Shown one piece after another: positions 1-8,138 of a stretch of 64,000 nt of DNA. Under the pieces are notes generated by a model. The model worked only from the letters and a program-made list of their open reading frames with translations, did not search any database and was not told the origin of the DNA. The stretch comes from an uncultured Lachnospiraceae bacterium. Its GTDB lineage: Bacteria; Bacillota; Clostridia; Lachnospirales; Lachnospiraceae. The stretch covers positions 62,001 through 126,000 of the forward strand of contig CAJURU010000004.1 of assembly GCA_910588845.1 (NCBI GenBank). Reading direction: 5' to 3'. How positions within the stretch are numbered: position 1 is the first letter of the stretch; every line of letters begins with the position of its first letter. The position numbers and the translations under genes are program-made.

Positions 1-2
1 AG

Positions 3-449
3 CGGTTTGAAGCGATAAAAGAGATATGGCGGGAACGCAGCGTAATCATCGTGGAAGGGGCGCAGACCAGGATGGGCGTCGGCAATCATCTGCTGGATGG
101 GGCCCGGGAGATAAAACGTATCCTTGCTCCGGCGACCAGCTCCTTTGACCGTTATGACGATATCTTGAAAGCATCCTTAGCACATGCCGAGAGTGATACG
201 CTCTTTTTGATTGCCATGGGACCGTCGGCGGGCGTGCTCGCATACGATTTGACGGTGGAAGGTCACCAGGCGATTGATATTGGGCATCTCGATTTGGAAT
301 ATGAGTGGTTCCTTGCCGGGAAAGGCGAGAGAGTTGCCGTGAAATATAAATATAATAATGAAGTAGAAGGCGATGAGGGGGCGGAAGAGCTTAACGATCC
401 GGTTTATGAGGCGCAGATTATAGCAGATTTATCTGATTATCAAGATTAG
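3..449 (+). CDS. GT-D fold glycosyltransferase (SP_1767/DUF1792 family), 5' truncated
   Basis: The reading frame is open from base 3, so the start lies upstream of the window and about 148 C-terminal residues remain. Visible family motifs are VEGAQTRMGVGNHLL, RILAPA, ILKAS and the near-C-terminal GHLDLEYEW, which match the GT-D (DUF1792) family. In streptococci such enzymes add a hexose to a growing O-glycan on serine-rich repeat proteins; that is family knowledge, and the sugar used here cannot be read. An AGGAGG site for the next gene follows 1 base after the stop. The protein is soluble, with no membrane segment in the visible part. The GTG at 51 is internal and is not the start. Confidence 0.85.
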   Translation, partial: RFEAIKEIWRERSVIIVEGAQTRMGVGNHLLDGAREIKRILAPATSSFDRYDDILKASLAHAESDTLFLIAMGPSAGVLAYDLTVEGHQAIDIGHLDLEYEWFLAGKGERVAVKYKYNNEVEGDEGAEELNDPVYEAQIIADLSDYQD

Positions 450-463
450 GAGGATAGAATTAT

Positions 464-2653
464 ATGAGAACATTTCCCATGACTATACAAGAAATACGGC
501 AGGAGATTTTAGGGAACAAAGATTATAGTATGGAAGATATATTGTTCTTTTTACAGGAGGTCATTTGTCTATATGAAGATTATGACGGGCTTGGAGAGTG
601 CCTTGCATATATTTGTGAGAAGATGAAGCAGAATGCAGATGGATGCTATAAAGAATATCTGCCTCTGACAGAAATATTTTCCAGGCTTTGCCTTAGTGAG
701 AAGGACAGGTTATTGTTAGAAGAACAAGCGGAGATCACAAATATTGTGGGAACATTTTCTAAAATACAAGAACAATATCTGCAAGAGGAAGATAATGCTG
801 CCGTGATCAGGCAGATTGCGGAAACGTCGTATAGCCTGAATGAGTCGGTTGTTCATGCAGTGGCAGCGGTTTTGTCCGCCAAATTGTCCGGGGAACCGCT
901 ATTGGGAAAAGTTGGCAAGCAGGTTATGGATTTGCAGAATATTGGGTTCCTGTTAGAAATGCTGTCGGAGGATAGTAACACGTTTGCGCTGATCTGTGAT
1001 GGCAATGAGGAAGTCGATGGACATGTGCTGGCAAATATGATTTCCCGGCTTGGGCACAGAGTGATTATGCTTGTCAAAGAAACGGAGGAAAGTTTCAGTG
1101 ATGACAACAGTGCGAAATATCTTGATCCCCGTGAAGAGATATTGACGTTAGAGTATAAGCAAGACGGTCTGGAAGATATGTTAAAGAGGGTATGCCGGGA
1201 GGCTGCGGGCAGGATGGTATGCGTTGTAGCAACCGGGCATGTTTTAGATCAGTTGATGCTTAACATGGAACGGGGATGTGAAGTGGAGCGGCTTTCCCTC
1301 ATGAGAACGCCTGTGTTGCAAGATAAATTGACTTTTGGCTGGGCAGGAGATTATCTTTCCTATGTCAGTAAGATTTATAAATGTGACGCCCATAAAGATG
1401 TGGAGGCGGAACCGAAATTTCGTTTTTCTTTTGTCATACCAACGAAAAATAGTGCGGAAACTTTGCGTTATACGCTGATGACCTGCATGAACCAGAGGTG
1501 GAAAGGAGAGTATGAGATTCTTGTAAGCGATAATTCCACAGAGGGGAACGATGATATCTTTCACTTGTGTGAAGAACTTAAAGAAAAGGATGAAAGGATC
1601 CATTATGTCAGGACGCCCCGTCCTCTGGTAATTGGTAAGAGTTTTGAATATGCGTTCCTGAAAGCGAGGGGAGAGTTTGTCATTCCGCTGGGTGCGGACG
1701 ATGGGGCGCTCCCGTGGACGTTGGAGGCATTGGATGAGGTATTAAAGGACGTGCCGGACGAGATTTTAATGTGGACAAGAGGGCAATATCAGTGGCCGGA
1801 TTATGGGGCAGGAATTTCGGATTGTCTTACGTTTCCATGCCATATTTCCAAAGGTACATACCCTACTGGATATTTGGACGGCGAGTGGTTTCTTAACAAT
1901 ATCCTGCAAGTGCCGCAGACAATGTATGGGCTTCCCCTGCTTTATATTAACTCAGGATTTCGCAGGAGCTATATGAAAACTTTGCTGGCAAAGACAGGCA
2001 GGTTGTGGGATGGTCCCTGCCAGGATATTTTTATTGGCATTGTGAATGCAATTATCCATCCCCAAGTGTGCGTTGTCAACTATCCTTTGACACTTGCAGG
2101 GATGGCGCATTGCTCGACAGGCGCGCAATATACGAGGCAGCTTGATACGTTGGAAAAAGTAAATGCCAGAGGGCGCAATAAAGAGTTAGGGGAAAACAGT
2201 TATATTGGCGGCTGGAGCAGCTCTCCTATCGAGCGGCTTGTTCCCCGGATTACTTCTGATATAGGGTTGTGTTACAATTCCCTGATACGTGCAGTGGCAA
2301 AGAAGCTGCTTGCATTTGAGGCAGTGACGCAAATTTTCGACATGAAGAAATGGTATACCGATTTGTACGGTTTAATGCATAAAAGAGAGTATATATACGA
2401 GCGTCAGGTGATGGAAATGCGTTATGCCGCAAAGCTGAATGGAGAAGCGTTTTATCAGTGGTTTGAGACGGAATTTTGGAATGAGCTGATGAGAAAAGAG
2501 GAGGATGTACCGCCGCAAGAAGATATGGACCATGTAAAGAACTATCAGACGCATGTGAAAGAAAATGGAACCGTGGTATTAGACGCCTCAAAGTATGGCG
2601 TAAAAAATATTTATCAGGCGACGCTGCTTGTAGAAAAAATCAGCAATTATTAG
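464..2653 (+). CDS. Large protein with central GT2 glycosyltransferase domain
   Basis: 729 residues, with the start set by AGGAGG at 450-455. About 320 N-terminal residues are helical and unfamiliar, with a Rossmann-like stretch around ALICDGNEEVDG. A GT-A/GT2 domain follows: FSFVIPTKNS at about residue 325, SDNSTEG, and the LGADDGALPW region that occupies the place of the DXD metal site. The remainder is a long C-terminal extension with no motif I recognise. It probably transfers a nucleotide-activated sugar in the cytoplasm; donor and acceptor are unknown. It is the second gene of a tight plus-strand operon, 25 bases before the first rfbF-like gene. Confidence 0.75.
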   Translation: MRTFPMTIQEIRQEILGNKDYSMEDILFFLQEVICLYEDYDGLGECLAYICEKMKQNADGCYKEYLPLTEIFSRLCLSEKDRLLLEEQAEITNIVGTFSKIQEQYLQEEDNAAVIRQIAETSYSLNESVVHAVAAVLSAKLSGEPLLGKVGKQVMDLQNIGFLLEMLSEDSNTFALICDGNEEVDGHVLANMISRLGHRVIMLVKETEESFSDDNSAKYLDPREEILTLEYKQDGLEDMLKRVCREAAGRMVCVVATGHVLDQLMLNMERGCEVERLSLMRTPVLQDKLTFGWAGDYLSYVSKIYKCDAHKDVEAEPKFRFSFVIPTKNSAETLRYTLMTCMNQRWKGEYEILVSDNSTEGNDDIFHLCEELKEKDERIHYVRTPRPLVIGKSFEYAFLKARGEFVIPLGADDGALPWTLEALDEVLKDVPDEILMWTRGQYQWPDYGAGISDCLTFPCHISKGTYPTGYLDGEWFLNNILQVPQTMYGLPLLYINSGFRRSYMKTLLAKTGRLWDGPCQDIFIGIVNAIIHPQVCVVNYPLTLAGMAHCSTGAQYTRQLDTLEKVNARGRNKELGENSYIGGWSSSPIERLVPRITSDIGLCYNSLIRAVAKKLLAFEAVTQIFDMKKWYTDLYGLMHKREYIYERQVMEMRYAAKLNGEAFYQWFETEFWNELMRKEEDVPPQEDMDHVKNYQTHVKENGTVVLDASKYGVKNIYQATLLVEKISNY

Positions 2654-2678
2654 GTTTGGAAGAAGTGGAGAAGGAAAT

Positions 2679-3458
2679 ATGAAAACAGTAATTTTGGCGG
2701 GAGGCCTGCCCAGCATTGTGGCGGACAGGTATGAGCCGATACCCAAACCTATGGCAGAAATATCAGGAAAGCCAATTCTATATCATATTATGAAGAACTA
2801 TTCCTGCCAGGGTCTGGATGAGTTTATTATATGTGCGGGATATAAAGGCGACTATATCAAGGATTATTTTTTGAATTATTATCTGTACCAGTCAGATATT
2901 ACTGTTGATTTAAATTCCAACAGCATTCAGGTTCACAAGAAAAAAACGGAGAACTGGCAAGTTACGGTGGCGGACACCGGCAAGGATTCCTCCATAGCCC
3001 AAAGGCTTTTAAAGGTGCGGGCTTTTGTGGGTAAGGAAGATTTCCTGGTGACCTACGGAGATTGCGTCTCGGATATTGATATCGGCAGCCTGGTGGCGCG
3101 GCACCTGGAGAGCCAAAAAGCGGTCACGATGGCGGTTACCGCTCCCACGGGCAGAAGCCGGGCGCTGCCAATTACCGAAAAGGGAGAATTAAGCGAAGAT
3201 ACGCCTGTCAGCCATCAATTTGTGCGCGCGGATGCCTGCACAATGGTATTTTCCGAGAAAATATTTTCTTATTTGCAGGAATTTTCCGAGGATGATGTGA
3301 TGAGCGAGCCGCTCATGAAAAGGCTTGCGCATGACCACGAGATTTCCCTCTATTTTCATGAAGGTTTTTGGTCGCCCATGGAGACGTCTCGGGATAAGCA
3401 TTATCTTGAATATTTATATGAAACGGGCAGGGCGCCCTGGAAGAATTGGCAGGAGTAG
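2679..3458 (+). CDS. RfbF-like sugar-phosphate nucleotidyltransferase with degenerate nucleotide loop
   Basis: 259 residues, aligning over its whole length with glucose-1-phosphate cytidylyltransferase RfbF and with the paralogue at 6287-7072. It keeps KPMAEI, GKPILYHIM, ICAGYKGDYI, VTYGDCVSDID and GFWSPME. The signature loop, GGKGTRISEES in the paralogue, reads GGLPSIVADRYEP here, so the Gly-Thr-Arg that contacts the nucleotide phosphates is gone. It may be catalytically impaired, use another substrate, or be a partner subunit of the intact copy. SD is AAGGAAAT just before ATG 2679. It sits at the head of the C-methyl, 6-deoxyhexose module. Confidence 0.8.
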   Translation: MKTVILAGGLPSIVADRYEPIPKPMAEISGKPILYHIMKNYSCQGLDEFIICAGYKGDYIKDYFLNYYLYQSDITVDLNSNSIQVHKKKTENWQVTVADTGKDSSIAQRLLKVRAFVGKEDFLVTYGDCVSDIDIGSLVARHLESQKAVTMAVTAPTGRSRALPITEKGELSEDTPVSHQFVRADACTMVFSEKIFSYLQEFSEDDVMSEPLMKRLAHDHEISLYFHEGFWSPMETSRDKHYLEYLYETGRAPWKNWQE

Positions 3459-3464
3459 AAAGGA

Positions 3465-4700
3465 ATGGGAAGAATCATGTATCATTGCAGGTATTGTAAA
3501 GAAGAGATAAAAACGATGTTTGTGGATTTAGGTTTGGCTCCTTTGTCCAATGATTACATACAGAAAGAATCTGTCGGGAAAGGTCAGTACCATCTTCCCT
3601 TGCAGGCGGCTGTCTGTGACAAATGCAGATTGGTGCAGGTATTGGATTTCGAGATGCCGGAAGGGATTTTTAACTCAGAGTATAAATATTTTAGCTCCTA
3701 TTCTTCAAGCTGGCTGCAACACTGCAAATCTTACGTGGATATGATTGTGCGCAGATTGTCTTTGGGTTCCGATTCCGTTGTCATGGAGGTTGCCTCGAAT
3801 GACGGATATTTGTTACAGTATTTTAAAAATTATGGGATTGCGCCCATTGGCATAGAACCTTCCGCCGGCGTAGCCAAGGCGGCGATTGAGAAAGGCATAG
3901 AGACCAGGATAGATTTTTTCAGCAAGAAGTTCGCCCGCAATCTGGAGAAAAAGGCGGATTTGATTATTGGCAACAATGTACTGGCGCATGTGCCGGATAT
4001 CCGGGATTTTGTGCAGGGATTTAAAGAGGCGTTAAAGCCGGATGGCGTTATTACGGTGGAGTTTCCCCACTTGTTGAATTTAATACGATACAATCAGTTT
4101 GACACCATCTATCATGAACACTTTTCGTATCTTTCCGTTCTTGCTGTGAAGCGGATTTTTGAAGAGCAAGGGTTAAAGCTGATTGATATTGAGAAGCTTA
4201 ACACGCATGGAGGTTCTCTGCGTGTCTATGCCACGCATGCTGAAAATCAAAAGCAGGAGGTTTCGGAACATGTGGAAGAACTGCTTGCAGAAGAGAAAGA
4301 ATTTGGCTTAGGTGAAAATGAGGTTTATGAGGAGTTTGCAGAGAAAGTAAGGCAAATAAAACTGCGTGTGCTGGAGAGATTGGTTGAGCTTAAAAAGCTG
4401 GGCAGCCATATTGTCGGGTATGGCGCGGCGGCAAAGGGGAATACGCTTCTCAATTACTGCGGCATTGGCAGGGAAATCATAGATTATGTCGTAGACGCCA
4501 ACCCCAGCAAGCAGGGGTGTCTGCTGCCCGGGACTTTGATTCCTGTACTTGCACCGGAGGAGATCGCAAAGACAAGGCCCGATTATATTATCATTCTACC
4601 TTGGAATCTCAAAGAGGAGATTAAAGAGGCTTTGGCGTATACGAAGGAATGGGGAGCAAAATTTATAGTTTTAATCCCGGAAGTTGAGGAGTTTGTATAA
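3465..4700 (+). CDS. NDP-sugar C-methyltransferase (TylCIII/NovU type)
   Basis: About 411 residues in the three-part layout of NDP-hexose C-3 methyltransferases. There is an N-terminal zinc-binding region (CRYC near residue 7 and CDKC near 49), a class I SAM-binding fold (VMEVASNDGYLL, then GIEPSAGVA), and a C-terminal Rossmann-like domain (IVGYGAAAKGNTLLNY, VVDANPSKQG). The family adds a methyl branch at C-3 of a 4-keto-6-deoxy sugar. ATG 3465 sits very close to the upstream SD; ATG 3477, giving MYHCRYC, has better spacing from GGGAAG and may be the true start. It overlaps the epimerase gene by one base (TAATG), indicating coupling. Confidence 0.85.
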   Translation: MGRIMYHCRYCKEEIKTMFVDLGLAPLSNDYIQKESVGKGQYHLPLQAAVCDKCRLVQVLDFEMPEGIFNSEYKYFSSYSSSWLQHCKSYVDMIVRRLSLGSDSVVMEVASNDGYLLQYFKNYGIAPIGIEPSAGVAKAAIEKGIETRIDFFSKKFARNLEKKADLIIGNNVLAHVPDIRDFVQGFKEALKPDGVITVEFPHLLNLIRYNQFDTIYHEHFSYLSVLAVKRIFEEQGLKLIDIEKLNTHGGSLRVYATHAENQKQEVSEHVEELLAEEKEFGLGENEVYEEFAEKVRQIKLRVLERLVELKKLGSHIVGYGAAAKGNTLLNYCGIGREIIDYVVDANPSKQGCLLPGTLIPVLAPEEIAKTRPDYIIILPWNLKEEIKEALAYTKEWGAKFIVLIPEVEEFV

Positions 4701-5275
4701 TGAATCAGAAATTTGAGATAGAAGATACAGAGTTTGAGGGGCTTAAAATTGTGCATCCTTTTGTGGCGTACGATGAGCGGGGCTTTTTTATGAAAACGTA
4801 TGAGCGTGAGTTTTTTGCATCGCATGGAATCGTGCTGAATAACGATGAGGACATGACAACTTGCTCCCGCCAGAATGTTGTTCGAGGTATGCACTTTCAG
4901 TTAAAATATCCCCAGGATAAATATATTACAGTTTCGATTGGCACGATTTATGATGTAGTGGTGGATTTGCGGAAAGGCTCGCAAACGTTTGGAAGATGGA
5001 AGGGTATTGAGCTTAGCGACGAGAATAAGCTGGGGTTCTATATCCCGGCAGGATTCGCACATGGATTTGTGGCAGTGTCTGAGCTTGTAAAATTTCACTA
5101 TCGCTGTGGCGGCAAATATTTGCCAGAGTATGACAGCGGTATTCTATGGAATGACAAGGATATTGGAATTGAATGGAGTTATCTGAAGGGGGAGCCTATC
5201 GTATCTGAGCGGGATAAAGCGCTGATGAGTTTTCAGGAATTTTGTCAAAAGTATCAGGGGCTGGAAGTAGGATAA
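4700..5275 (+). CDS. RmlC/RfbC-like NDP-4-keto-6-deoxyhexose epimerase
   Basis: 191 residues, the usual length for the cupin-fold RmlC family. Family motifs are DERGFFMKTY, the catalytic-base region VVRGMHFQ, DKYITVSIGTIYDVVVDLR, and GFAHGFVAVS. RmlC enzymes epimerise C-3 and/or C-5 of 4-keto-6-deoxy sugars. Here the neighbours are CDP-sugar enzymes and a C-methyltransferase, so a CDP-linked 4-keto substrate and possibly C-5-only epimerisation (as in antibiotic-sugar pathways) are inferred. ATG overlaps the preceding stop by one base. Confidence 0.85.
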   Translation: MNQKFEIEDTEFEGLKIVHPFVAYDERGFFMKTYEREFFASHGIVLNNDEDMTTCSRQNVVRGMHFQLKYPQDKYITVSIGTIYDVVVDLRKGSQTFGRWKGIELSDENKLGFYIPAGFAHGFVAVSELVKFHYRCGGKYLPEYDSGILWNDKDIGIEWSYLKGEPIVSERDKALMSFQEFCQKYQGLEVG

Positions 5276-5405
5276 AAGTGTGCAAGCCGCGTTTGCCCGG
5301 AGAGATGTAATAGCGGTTGGTATTTACAGGAAAGGATATGGGACAGCAGCCACCCAAAGGAACGTAAGGGTATGGGGACGGCAGTCACCGGAAGGAGCAG
5401 AGAGT

Positions 5406-6266
5406 ATGAGGATAGCAGTCACCGGGGCGACAGGTTATATAGGAAGCCATTTAGTTTCCGCTTTTTGCCGGAAGCATGAAGTATACGCCATAGTGAGAAC
5501 AACTTCAGAGACAGCAGGGATTCAGGCGTATGTAAAGGAGTTCATTGTCTATGACAGTGAGCAGGTATATGGGAGGTTGGCAGCAATTCAGCCAGAAGTA
5601 TTAATTCATCTGGCGGGCGTATTTTACGGGGAACATACGGCAGATAATATTGAAAACCTGCTGAACGCAAATCTGGTTTTTTCAACGGTTGTATTTGATG
5701 CGGCTGTCAGTGCAGGATGTAAGAAGATTATCAATACCGGCACTTACTGGCAGCAGTTTGCAAAAGAAGATTATAATCCGGTAAACCTTTATGCGGCGAC
5801 AAAACAAGCGGCAGAGGATATCCTTATGTACTATGTAAAGGCAAGAAGATGCAGTGCGGTAACCTTGCAGATTTTTGATTCTTATGGCCCGGATGACAAT
5901 AGGAAAAAGATTCTCAATATTATCAGGGATTTGGAAGATGGAGCCCGGATTGATATGTCCGGCGGCAGGCAGAAGATGTATTATTGCCATATCGAAGATT
6001 TGGTAAGCGGTTATGCGCGCGCGCTGGAACTCTTGGCTGAGATGGCTCCCGGTACGGCTGTCCGCTATGCTTTACGGGAAGAAGAGCCGGTCATGCTGCG
6101 GACGTTAATAGAGGAATTTCTGAGGATTCAGGGGAAGCGTTTAGAGATTAATTGGGGCGGGCGTGCTTACAGAGACCGGGAGATCATGGAGCCCGCTGGG
6201 ATTGGTACGGTTTTGCCGGGATGGACGCCTCGTTATAGCTGGCAGCAAGGGGTAGAGACTTTATAA
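5406..6266 (+). CDS. NAD(P)-dependent sugar epimerase/reductase (extended SDR)
   Basis: 286 residues from ATG 5406, chosen because GGAAGGAG precedes it and the protein then begins directly with the Rossmann motif VTGATGYIGSHL. A longer in-frame GTG at 5280 adds 42 low-quality residues. The SDR active site is visible as LYAATKQA (YxxxK). The related position in RmlD/Abe-type enzymes suggests it reduces the 4-keto group and so fixes the final CDP-6-deoxyhexose. A 4-epimerase is the alternative. It lies between the epimerase and the intact rfbF gene. Confidence 0.8.
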   Translation: MRIAVTGATGYIGSHLVSAFCRKHEVYAIVRTTSETAGIQAYVKEFIVYDSEQVYGRLAAIQPEVLIHLAGVFYGEHTADNIENLLNANLVFSTVVFDAAVSAGCKKIINTGTYWQQFAKEDYNPVNLYAATKQAAEDILMYYVKARRCSAVTLQIFDSYGPDDNRKKILNIIRDLEDGARIDMSGGRQKMYYCHIEDLVSGYARALELLAEMAPGTAVRYALREEEPVMLRTLIEEFLRIQGKRLEINWGGRAYRDREIMEPAGIGTVLPGWTPRYSWQQGVETL

Positions 6267-6286
6267 GACGAGAGGTGTTTGCATTT

Positions 6287-7072
6287 ATGAAAGCTGTAAT
6301 TTTGGCAGGCGGAAAAGGGACGAGGATCAGCGAGGAATCAAAGAGCAGACCGAAACCTATGGTGGAGATTGGCAGGAAGCCTATTCTGTGGCATATTATG
6401 AAAATATATGAGACGTATGGTATTACAGAGTTTATCGTATGTTGTGGGTATAAAGGACATATGATAAACGAATTCTTTGTCAATTATAATGCCAGCTGTA
6501 ACGATGTGTGTGTAAATCTTGAGAATGAAACAGTCTCTTTTTTTGGCGACAGAGCAGAAAATTGGAAGGTGACCCTGGTGCATACGGGGGTTGAGACTCT
6601 GACGGCAGGGAGGCTTCTTAAAGTCAGGGAATATCTTGGCACGGAATCTTTTATGCTGACATATGGAGATGGGGTGGCAGATATTGACTTAGATGCGTTG
6701 CTTCGCTTTCACAGGAAGGAAGGCAGGATTCTAACGATTTCTACGACCAGGCCGGAGGGAAGGTTTGGAACGCTAAAGCTGAACGATAAAGATAATATGG
6801 TTAAAGGATTTAAAGAGAAGGCGCGGGAAGATCAATCCTGGGTGAATATCGGTTTTATGGTAATGGAACCTGAGATTTTCCGTTACCTCGGAGATGGCGG
6901 CAGTATGTTGGAAACAGAGGCTTTTGAACGGTTAGCGGCAGAAGGGCAGATGGCGGCGTACCGCCATGATGGTTTCTGGTCACCGATGGACAACATACAT
7001 GACAGGGATTACCTGGAAGGGCTTTGGAGCAGCGGGCAGGCACCATGGAAGGAGAGGCATCGTTATGCTTGA
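6287..7072 (+). CDS. rfbF: Glucose-1-phosphate cytidylyltransferase
   Basis: 261 residues from ATG 6287 (an upstream GTG at 6275 is less likely). It carries the full family signature GGKGTRISEES, RPKPMVEIG, KPILWHIMKIY, CCGYKGHMI, LTYGDGVADID and GFWSPMDN. The reaction is CTP plus glucose-1-phosphate to CDP-glucose, the entry step of CDP-6-deoxysugar synthesis. The rfbG start lies 8 bases inside its 3' end, indicating translational coupling. This is the competent copy; compare the degenerate paralogue at 2679-3458. Confidence 0.93.
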   Translation: MKAVILAGGKGTRISEESKSRPKPMVEIGRKPILWHIMKIYETYGITEFIVCCGYKGHMINEFFVNYNASCNDVCVNLENETVSFFGDRAENWKVTLVHTGVETLTAGRLLKVREYLGTESFMLTYGDGVADIDLDALLRFHRKEGRILTISTTRPEGRFGTLKLNDKDNMVKGFKEKAREDQSWVNIGFMVMEPEIFRYLGDGGSMLETEAFERLAAEGQMAAYRHDGFWSPMDNIHDRDYLEGLWSSGQAPWKERHRYA

Positions 7073-8138
7073 CGGCGTATTTTACAGAGGGAAAAAGGTT
7101 TTGATAACCGGAAATACAGGATTTAAAGGTTCGTGGCTAAGTAAACTGTTGTTGGAAGCAGGAGCGCAGGTTTATGGGTATTCGCTGAAGCCGCCTACAG
7201 AGGAGAATTTGTATGACATTTTGCGGCTGCATGAGTCCATGGAGACGGTAACAGGGGACGTGCGGGATTATGAAAAGCTGGTGAGGACAATGCAGGACAA
7301 AAAACCGGAGATTGTCATTCATCTTGCGGCTCAGCCAATTGTACGGGAGTCTTATGTTCGCGTGCGGGAGACTTTTGGCACCAATGTCATGGGAACCGTC
7401 AATCTGCTGGAAAGTGTGAGGCATTGTGGCAGTGTGAAATCGGTGCTCAATGTAACGACGGACAAGGTATATGAAAACAGGGAGTGGTGCTGGGGATATC
7501 GCGAAGACGATGCGCTTAATGGGTATGATCCATATTCTAATTCCAAGTCCTGCTCAGAGTTGGTAACGCAGAGTTTCCGAAAGTCCTTTTTTGACGGCAT
7601 TGATATTGCTGTTTCCACGGCAAGGGCAGGCAACGTCATAGGCGGTGGAGACTTTGCGCATGACCGGATTATACCGGATTGTGTGAGGGCTGCAATAAGA
7701 GGGCAGAAGATAAAGGTGCGAAATCCTTATTCTATCAGGCCATATCAGCATGTTCTTGAGGCATTGTCGGCATATCTTTTGATTATCAGAAAACAGTATG
7801 AGGATACACGGCTGCAAGGAGAATATAATGTGGGACCGTCAGAAGCGTCCTGTGTTTCCACCGGGGAGTTGGTAAATATGTTTTGCTCGAAATGGCAGAA
7901 TGAACTGGAGTGGGAGACGTGTGCGGAAAATAATCCGGTGCATGAGTCGAGCTTCCTGCGTTTGGACTGTTCTAAGATTAAGAGCAGATTAGGCTGGCAA
8001 TGCACGTGGGGGATAGAAGAGAGCATAGCATACACCGTTGCCTGGACGAAGGAATGGCTGGCGGATGCAGATAATATAGAATCATGCATGAAGAAGCAGA
8101 TGGAGGATTTTGGAGAAAAATATGATACGATTCTGTGA
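7065..8138 (+). CDS. rfbG: CDP-glucose 4,6-dehydratase
   Basis: 357 residues from ATG 7065, preceded by GGAAGGAGAGG. It begins MLDGVFYRGKKVLITG with the NAD-binding motif GNTGFKGSW. It also has IHLAAQPIVRESY and the catalytic stretch TTDKVYENREW and YDPYSNSKSCSE (YxxxK), all typical of RfbG. It converts CDP-glucose to CDP-4-keto-6-deoxyglucose. The E1 dehydratase RfbH that would lead to 3,6-dideoxy sugars is not present nearby, so the product probably keeps O-3 or gains a C-3 methyl. Confidence 0.92.
   Translation: MLDGVFYRGKKVLITGNTGFKGSWLSKLLLEAGAQVYGYSLKPPTEENLYDILRLHESMETVTGDVRDYEKLVRTMQDKKPEIVIHLAAQPIVRESYVRVRETFGTNVMGTVNLLESVRHCGSVKSVLNVTTDKVYENREWCWGYREDDALNGYDPYSNSKSCSELVTQSFRKSFFDGIDIAVSTARAGNVIGGGDFAHDRIIPDCVRAAIRGQKIKVRNPYSIRPYQHVLEALSAYLLIIRKQYEDTRLQGEYNVGPSEASCVSTGELVNMFCSKWQNELEWETCAENNPVHESSFLRLDCSKIKSRLGWQCTWGIEESIAYTVAWTKEWLADADNIESCMKKQMEDFGEKYDTIL

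Noticed and set aside
5280..5405. GTG-initiated N-terminal extension of the SDR gene
   Set aside because: The extra 42 residues show no Rossmann features; ATG 5406 has a good SD and begins at the nucleotide-binding strand.
2679..8138. A 3,6-dideoxyhexose (abequose/tyvelose) pathway
   Set aside because: RfbH-type dehydratase is missing and a C-methyltransferase is present, so the simpler assignment does not fit.
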